A stretch of 64,000 nt of DNA, taken from positions 5,518,001 through 5,582,000 of the forward strand of contig JAFEKR010000001.1 in the NCBI GenBank assembly GCA_019022495.1, written 5' to 3'. The stretch is from Epichloe hybrida (lineage: Eukaryota > Ascomycota > Sordariomycetes > Hypocreales > Clavicipitaceae). The position numbers were made by a program, and so were the translations under genes. Below are positions 58,942 through 64,000 of this stretch, piece after piece (position 1 is the stretch's first letter; each line of letters starts with the position of its first letter). A model generated the notes under the pieces. It made no database searches. It was not told the DNA's origin and saw nothing but the letters and a program-made list of their open reading frames with translations.

Positions 58942-60886
58942 GGGTGGCGCGTCCCATAGAATTAGGTGTTTGTGACGGACGTGTATGAAATGTATCGATA
59001 ACTTGTTCAAATATGACTCGACACCCGATGGTGCTGTACACGTCTTCTTTCGTCCATGTGAGAGAAGTGAATGCGGCGACTAACCCGTGTGCTTCGTGCA
59101 TGTGGTTGGCCAACGATGACAACCCTCCGTTTATAAAACTGGGTACTTTAGTAGGAGAAAAAAACACTTCAATATTCTTAATGTCAAGGTATCAAGTGTG
59201 CGCATCCTAATTGTCATGGTTCATCCGATGCTTCAACCGTGTGCAAAGGGGACGGGCGTACGTAGATATTAATCAAGAGTCTATAATATATAATAACGAG
59301 GGACTCTCTCAACAATCACAGGCCTTGTGGCTCAATGGCAGAGCGTCTGACTACGATTGATCACCAACAGGTGAATCACGAGCGTTATCAGAAGGTCGCA
59401 GGTTCGACCCCTGTCTAGGTCATTGATCTTTTGCCAATCGCGCCAGGTTTCATGGCGATGGCTTGTCAGCATATCTTTTACAGATGGCGAGTTTCTTTAC
59501 TTTTTATCATTTTACTGTACTGCATCTCGGTGTCTATTGGGCTATAACATCGTCAGGAGGCGTCCAACTGCAGAAGAGCAACTTTCCGTAAGGATTGAAC
59601 AAAATCAACGTCAGCTGACGACTGTTCGCCTGGCCTTCCATTACCATCTATTCCTTTCCCAGGTGATCAGAATGGCAGGAAACAAGAGTTTTCATCCTCG
59701 TGGATCCTGGTGGAGGATGACGGCCATCATGGTCTGTTGCACCCGAGAACAAGATTTGATGGTGAGGCAGACGGGCGATGACGTCATTCCCTCTCGTTGG
59801 TACTGTGACCGGTGCCGCTCGTGCCGTCTACTCGTACTCCCAGGCTGAACAGATTTCATCATTCTTCTCATTCGTACGGCTCTATGTAATTTATGGAGGG
59901 CGCGGGGACCCCCCCCCCCAAAAATGTTCAATCGGTCTTCCAAGAAAATACAATAGGAAAGGAAAATAGCTCAAACTTGACTTGCACGAGAAAAATACCG
60001 AGCCACGATAACCACAACACCAGCGGCCCACTCACACTCTGCCAACACAGAAACCGACTTTCTGTGTTTCCTTCCTTCGACTTTCAATGGCTCTCGCCTG
60101 ACCTCCTCGGCTCCCCGCAGAGCCACGTACGTCTTTCCCGTGTTGCCACGCGGAATGGTCCATGTGAAGCCAACCTACGGGCTTTTCACCGCCTCCGATC
60201 AAGGAAACGCACAAACCATCCATCGATGGCCTAGTCCTCGCTTGTTCGTTTTGTTGGCCGGCCACGATTTTAGTAACGGCGATCTGTCACAAATGCAATT
60301 GTCATTAGTCATATTCTGCTTATGATGCGAGATGAAATAGATGCAAGAATAACAAAAATAAAAAAAAGAATTGGGTTGTTGAAGAAGGGAACGTTGAAGA
60401 GACAAGTCATCATCATCAGCCTGGCTTAGCGTGAGAAATCCAGGAACTGGGATGGGGACGCATGCCGTCAGATCCGTGGATGAAGGCGGCAGTCTGCCGT
60501 GCTTGAACTTGCACTGCACACCCACGGTTCTTTCCGATGAAATGCAGCCTCTCCCTAGTAGTCCATCTGAAACTGCGCCGTGGAACAGCTAAGCCCCTCG
60601 GTGTTTTCTTCATCTTTTCCCCCGTGAACCCTTTGCAGCCGATATAGATGCATCGTCCCTCTTCTCAGCATCGCGTCGCAATGTTTTATTGAAATTCAGA
60701 AACGCCAGACTGCAAGGGAGATGTATATCTATACGTCGCTGAATGATGCCCAGTTTCGTTTCTTTCATGGTCATAGGCGTCTCGTGGTGCCCCCCCTTCT
60801 TTCTTTTGGGAGGACAAGCTGTGCGAGGCAAAGAAGATTGCGACGCTCAGCCGTGAAACCCAGCCGTGAAACCAAGACCAACTCAT
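58942..60886. other. Spacer CLF1 to DUF3824-like gene with tRNA
   Basis: 1.95 kb. It contains tRNA-Arg at 59321-59422 and otherwise UTR-like sequence. I see no other supportable gene. Confidence 0.6.
59321..59422 (+). tRNA. tRNA-Arg(ACG) with 30-nt intron
   Basis: Cloverleaf fits by eye: acceptor GGCCTTG with CTAGGTC (G2-U71 wobble, one U-U mismatch) and discriminator A. D-arm is GCTC/GAGC with the A-box TGGCTCAATGG. Anticodon stem TCTGA/TCAGA encloses loop CT-ACG-A, the anticodon is at 59353-59355, and an intron at 59357-59386 interrupts after position 37. Variable loop AGGTC; T-arm GCAGG/CCTGT with TTCGACC. The mature length is 72 nt and a TTTT terminator follows near 59429. ACG is read as arginine (modified to ICG). 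Confidence 0.88.
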
Positions 60887-63061
60887 TCACTGGCCGTAGC
60901 CCATGGGAGGAGGAGGAGCAGGGAGCCTTCCAGAACTATACGGGTTGTCATCGTAGTATCGTGGCCCATAATCGTCAAAGTCTCCGTGTCGAGACGGCGC
61001 CCAGCTTTCGGCTCTTCCGTGTTTGTCCCCTGGTTCTTGACACATTTTCCGCCGCTGCTCGCGCTTTTCGTGACGCATGGCTTTTTCTTGTTGGAAGGCT
61101 TTGCATTCATGCGTCATTTCCTTGGCTTCCTTCAATTCCTCAAAGGCGCCTCTAATACCCATGGCGGCAATGCCAACGGATGCAGCGTCCTTGATCAAGG
61201 CCGTTGTTTTGAGCTTCTTGGCATCGGCGGCACTGAGACGGCCCTCCTTGACGGCCTTCTGACGCGCTGTCCTCTTCTCCATACTTTGATAGACACCATG
61301 TGCTGCGTGGATGGTTGCGACTGTAGCGAGACCCGTAGTGATTATTTGCTTACCTCTCATCTTTTTCGCCTTTCTCTCGTCCTCATCCGAGTCACCCAAG
61401 TCTGACGCGGATCCGTAACCGCGGCTCCCGCCTCCTCGTCGAGACTCGTCTCGTCGACCGCCTCCACGGTGCGAGCCCTCGTACTCGTAGTCTCCTCCTC
61501 CTCGGCTGCGTGAGCCACCATCATATCGAGAGTCGTCATCGTATTCGTCGTAGTATCTTCGGGATCTCCGTGAAGATGCTCCATCGTCAAAATCATCCTG
61601 GTCACGGCGACGGTGGTCATCTGCCGCCGCCCCAGCAGCTCCGCCTCCGCCGCCGCCCCCAATGCCGAGCTTGGCCAAGCTGTTACGGGCCTTGTCGACC
61701 ACACTGCGGCTACGACTGCGGCGGTGTCTGTCGGGAGACCCATCTCTCGAATCGTAGCTTCGGCCCCGGCTCCGGTCCCGGCTCCCGGCACGACTCCGGG
61801 ATCGCGGACGGTGATCGAGCGCCGCCTTGGCACCTAGCGCACCTAAGCCAGCCGTGGCCAGCGCTGCAAGACCAGTTGGACCGCCACCACCACCTCTGGA
61901 CGCCTGCGAGGGAGCTCGAGAGCGAGAGCGGCTGCGCCCAGTCGCCCTGTCTTCTTCAATCTCCCTCTTGGAGCCGTTGATGAGGCGGTTGCCAACCAGA
62001 CCACCGATGACTGACTCAGCGAGACCCAGTTTGCCCTGGCCATCACGCATGGCAGCGTCAACTGTGGCAGCACCAGCGGCAGCGGTGAGAATTCGCTTCG
62101 TCTTCTCACCCTTCCAACCACCAGGCTCCTTGGCCACGCGGAAGGCCTCGGTGGCGCCGGCCAGAAGCGATGCTATGGCGGCCTGCTGAATCTTGTTGGC
62201 GCCTGAGCCACCGCCGGAGCGGGAACGAGTAGAACCGGCGTGCGACCTGGCGGGGCTTCCGCCGCGGCTGCGGTCATCACCATGTCTTTCGTCGTCCCTC
62301 CCCCCGCCAGTGAGGCTCTTGACAGCAGCACCAAGGCCGGTAGCTGCCAATGCGTTTTCGAGGAAGTTTTTGTGGCCCCTTTTGTTCCTCGAGTCATGCT
62401 CGTCGTCGTCGTCGTCGTCGGAGTAGTAGTACTCTGTTACTTGACCATGGCGACCACGATGAAGAATATACTGTGCCTTTTGATCCTTCCTGGCCTGCTG
62501 CTTACTGTAAAATTCTGCGCCCTGGTATCCAGCCAAGGCACCGAATCCCGCGAGCGCGACCGAAGAAAGAGGATTGCGATTCACCTCCAGACCATCTTGC
62601 TTGGCCTCGTAACGGTCGTAGATCTCCTTGCCACCTGCGAGAAGGGCGGCTCCTGCTACAGCAGCGATAATCTTTTCTTGCTTGGACATGCCCTTCTGCT
62701 TGGATCGGCGTTCCTCTTCCTCGTAGTAGGAACCTCCTCGGCGAAGGCCGCGGTCATGATCGCGGTCGCGAGACGGCTCATAGCGACGGTCGTGACGATA
62801 GTCGTAGGCTTCTTCGTAGTAGCGATCATGCTCGGCGGAGCGGGCTCTGCGAATGTCCCGTCCAGAAGGTGGAGGGAAATCCCGGCGGATCTCCTCGACT
62901 GACAGGTCACTCTCCTCTCTAGCACGAGGGACTAACTCTCTCGAAGGAAGTGGTCTTCCGTAATCACGGGGATCGAAGTATCGAGCGTCTCTTTCCTCTC
63001 GGCGCTCTTCCCGAACATATCGACGGGGAGGCTCCCGATCGTAGGGATCGTAGCTGGCCAT
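60887..63061 (-). CDS. Arg/Ser/Gly-rich DUF3824-like protein, single exon
   Basis: Intronless, 724 aa. The composition is highly skewed: Arg-Asp-Tyr-rich N-terminus (RDYGRPLPSRELVPR), then an Ala/Gly helical stretch (EKIIAAVAGAALLAGGKE), repeated hydrophobic alanine/glycine modules (SVALAGFGALAGYQGAEFY, NALAATGLGAAVKSLTGGG, AAIASLLAGATEAFRVAKEPG, LAALATAGLGALGAKAALD), each separated by RS-rich stretches. The C-terminal third has a further module (LATVATIHAAHGVYQSMEKRTAR, ALIKDAASVGIAAMG). This pattern of short Ala/Gly modules between Arg/Ser spacers is typical of fungal DUF3824 proteins. Function is unknown; the modules could associate with membranes or self-assemble. No signal peptide. Confidence 0.65.
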   Translation of the reverse strand: MASYDPYDREPPRRYVREERREERDARYFDPRDYGRPLPSRELVPRAREESDLSVEEIRRDFPPPSGRDIRRARSAEHDRYYEEAYDYRHDRRYEPSRDRDHDRGLRRGGSYYEEEERRSKQKGMSKQEKIIAAVAGAALLAGGKEIYDRYEAKQDGLEVNRNPLSSVALAGFGALAGYQGAEFYSKQQARKDQKAQYILHRGRHGQVTEYYYSDDDDDDEHDSRNKRGHKNFLENALAATGLGAAVKSLTGGGRDDERHGDDRSRGGSPARSHAGSTRSRSGGGSGANKIQQAAIASLLAGATEAFRVAKEPGGWKGEKTKRILTAAAGAATVDAAMRDGQGKLGLAESVIGGLVGNRLINGSKREIEEDRATGRSRSRSRAPSQASRGGGGGPTGLAALATAGLGALGAKAALDHRPRSRSRAGSRDRSRGRSYDSRDGSPDRHRRSRSRSVVDKARNSLAKLGIGGGGGGGAAGAAADDHRRRDQDDFDDGASSRRSRRYYDEYDDDSRYDGGSRSRGGGDYEYEGSHRGGGRRDESRRGGGSRGYGSASDLGDSDEDERKAKKMRGKQIITTGLATVATIHAAHGVYQSMEKRTARQKAVKEGRLSAADAKKLKTTALIKDAASVGIAAMGIRGAFEELKEAKEMTHECKAFQQEKAMRHEKREQRRKMCQEPGDKHGRAESWAPSRHGDFDDYGPRYYDDNPYSSGRLPAPPPPMGYGQ

Positions 63062-63526
63062 TCCAGGGTAAGAAAATAAATAAAAAAAAGCTCAAGAGGT
63101 AGTGATGAAGTGTGATGCGGCCTTGTCAGAAAAGCAGAGAAGACCAGTGACGAGGGAAAGGCGGTTGACGACATCAGGTGGGGCGGGGAGGGGCCGCCGG
63201 GACAATGTATTCTCCACGCCGGCTCTGATCCCTGATTGGCCTGCGTCCAACGGATGGTGAGAGAGATGCGTCTCGGCCTCTGATTCGTTCGTGGTCCTCT
63301 CCAGTCTGCCAGTCCCCACTCCGTATCACTCCGTGTCACCAAACTACACGGAACCCCGCGAATGACATGCCCGAAAAGCCAACTCACTCATCTCATCAGT
63401 CGTTACCTCACCTCTCACCGTCCCGACAGCACAAATAAATAAATAAATGCACCACGCCTCGCCAACCATGAACCCCCCTCGCCATGCTCCCCACACTTCA
63501 AACACGGGAAACCACCGAAACCCATC
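63062..63526. other. Divergent spacer DUF3824-like / secreted protein
   Basis: 465 bases between divergent starts. It contains an ATAAATAAATAAATG run near 63434-63449 and CACTCCGTATCACTCCGTGTCAC near 63318-63340. I see nothing else. Confidence 0.55.
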
Positions 63527-64000
63527 ATGAAGACCATCAAGTACGCCCTCATCCCCATCGTCGGCCTCGCTGCCCTCGCCACAGCCGACGACGTCCGTCG
63601 CCAAGAGTAAATAAAGCTTCCCCCCCCCCCCAAATAACTGATCTGAAGACCACAACCTCACCATTTTCAGCACTTGGCTCTCCTCCACGTCCGCTCAGCC
63701 CGCGGCCCCCGATACCATGCCCGGTAGACTCTCCATCCTGCCCATCTCTTTACCCTCTGCCTCCGCGTCTGCCTCCCCGGCCCCCACCACCATCGGACAC
63801 ATCACCGGGTCGGCGCCTCCTCCTACTGGGACTATCGTGTATGTTGCAATGTGTCTGATTTGTGCCAAGAAAGAGAAAAGATGGCTGACTCGAGCAGCAC
63901 CGCAACGACCCCTACCAGCGGCGCTTGCCCAACAACCACCACCTCTGGCTCTGGCTCTGGCTCTGGCTCTGGCTCGGCATCAACTTCTTCCTCCTTCACC
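63527..64000 (+). CDS. Small secreted Ser/Thr/Ala-rich protein (3' end outside window)
   Basis: Partial gene running off the window. Exons 63527-63606, 63671-63838 and 63898 onward, introns GTAAAT...TCAG (64 nt) and GTATGT...GCAG (59 nt, CTGAC branch site), frame-consistent. The N-terminus MKTIKYALIPIVGLAALATA is a signal peptide. The following DDVRRQE begins a Ser/Thr/Pro/Ala-rich chain typical of GPI-anchored or heavily O-glycosylated wall proteins. Exon 3 ends in a Gly-Ser repeat from GGCTCT units (63945-63976). No catalytic motif is visible in the part seen. Length and any GPI signal lie outside the window. Confidence 0.7.

Overview
This window is nuclear DNA of a filamentous ascomycete. 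The evidence is short GT-AG introns of roughly 55-200 nt (often with CTAAC/CTGAC branch sites), well-conserved fungal proteins (Mediator Med14, Nab2, CK2 beta, cyclin B, a FlbC-like zinc finger protein, Zn2Cys6 and DUF3824-like proteins) and an intron-containing tRNA. The overall flavour is Pezizomycotina, probably Sordariomycetes and perhaps Hypocreales. The species cannot be settled from the sequence alone. No prokaryotic operon, CRISPR, rRNA or intact autonomous transposon was seen.

Layout. 1-6.5 kb: 3' part of MED14 (+), protoporphyrinogen oxidase HEM14 (-) and poly(A)-RNA-binding NAB2 (-). 6.5-8.2 kb: a gene-free spacer with nested inverted repeats that look like a MITE inside another MITE. 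8.2-12.4 kb: a cytochrome P450 with an in-frame TAG just before the haem-binding cysteine (+), and an Aro8-type aminotransferase (-). 13.6-20.98 kb: RIC1 (+), casein kinase 2 beta (+) and a PAP2 lipid phosphatase (-). 22.2-29.8 kb: mitochondrial ribosomal protein L2 (-), a B-type cyclin (+) and THO subunit TEX1 (+). 30.8-37.2 kb: a Zn2Cys6 regulator (+) and a phosphate-transporter-like MFS permease (-). 39.8-45.3 kb: an orphan 400-aa protein (+), acetate kinase (+) and a secreted glutamine-amidotransferase-like protein (+). 46.8-54.6 kb: a FlbC-like C2H2 factor (-) followed by about 6.8 kb with no supportable gene. 54.6-64 kb: splicing factors PRP31 (-) and CLF1 (+) sharing a 369-bp divergent promoter, tRNA-Arg(ACG), a DUF3824-like protein (-) and the 5' part of a small secreted Ser/Thr-rich protein (+).

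Most genes are housekeeping and functionally unrelated. The clear local pairing is PRP31/CLF1, two spliceosome components on one promoter. Two genes carry lesions: the P450 (nonsense codon) and PRP31 (a frameshift at a ten-base homopolymer near its 3' end, quite possibly an assembly error). Intergenic DNA is unusually rich in 3-10 copy tandem repeats and in short palindromic words (TACATGTA, TACTCCGTA). I did not find a convincing new multi-gene system. The strongest unexplained signals are the nested inverted-repeat element, a 40-bp double-hairpin sequence present twice, the orphan protein, and the large empty region upstream of the FlbC-like gene.

All gene models are splice predictions made by eye. 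Every exon junction given was checked for reading-frame continuity.
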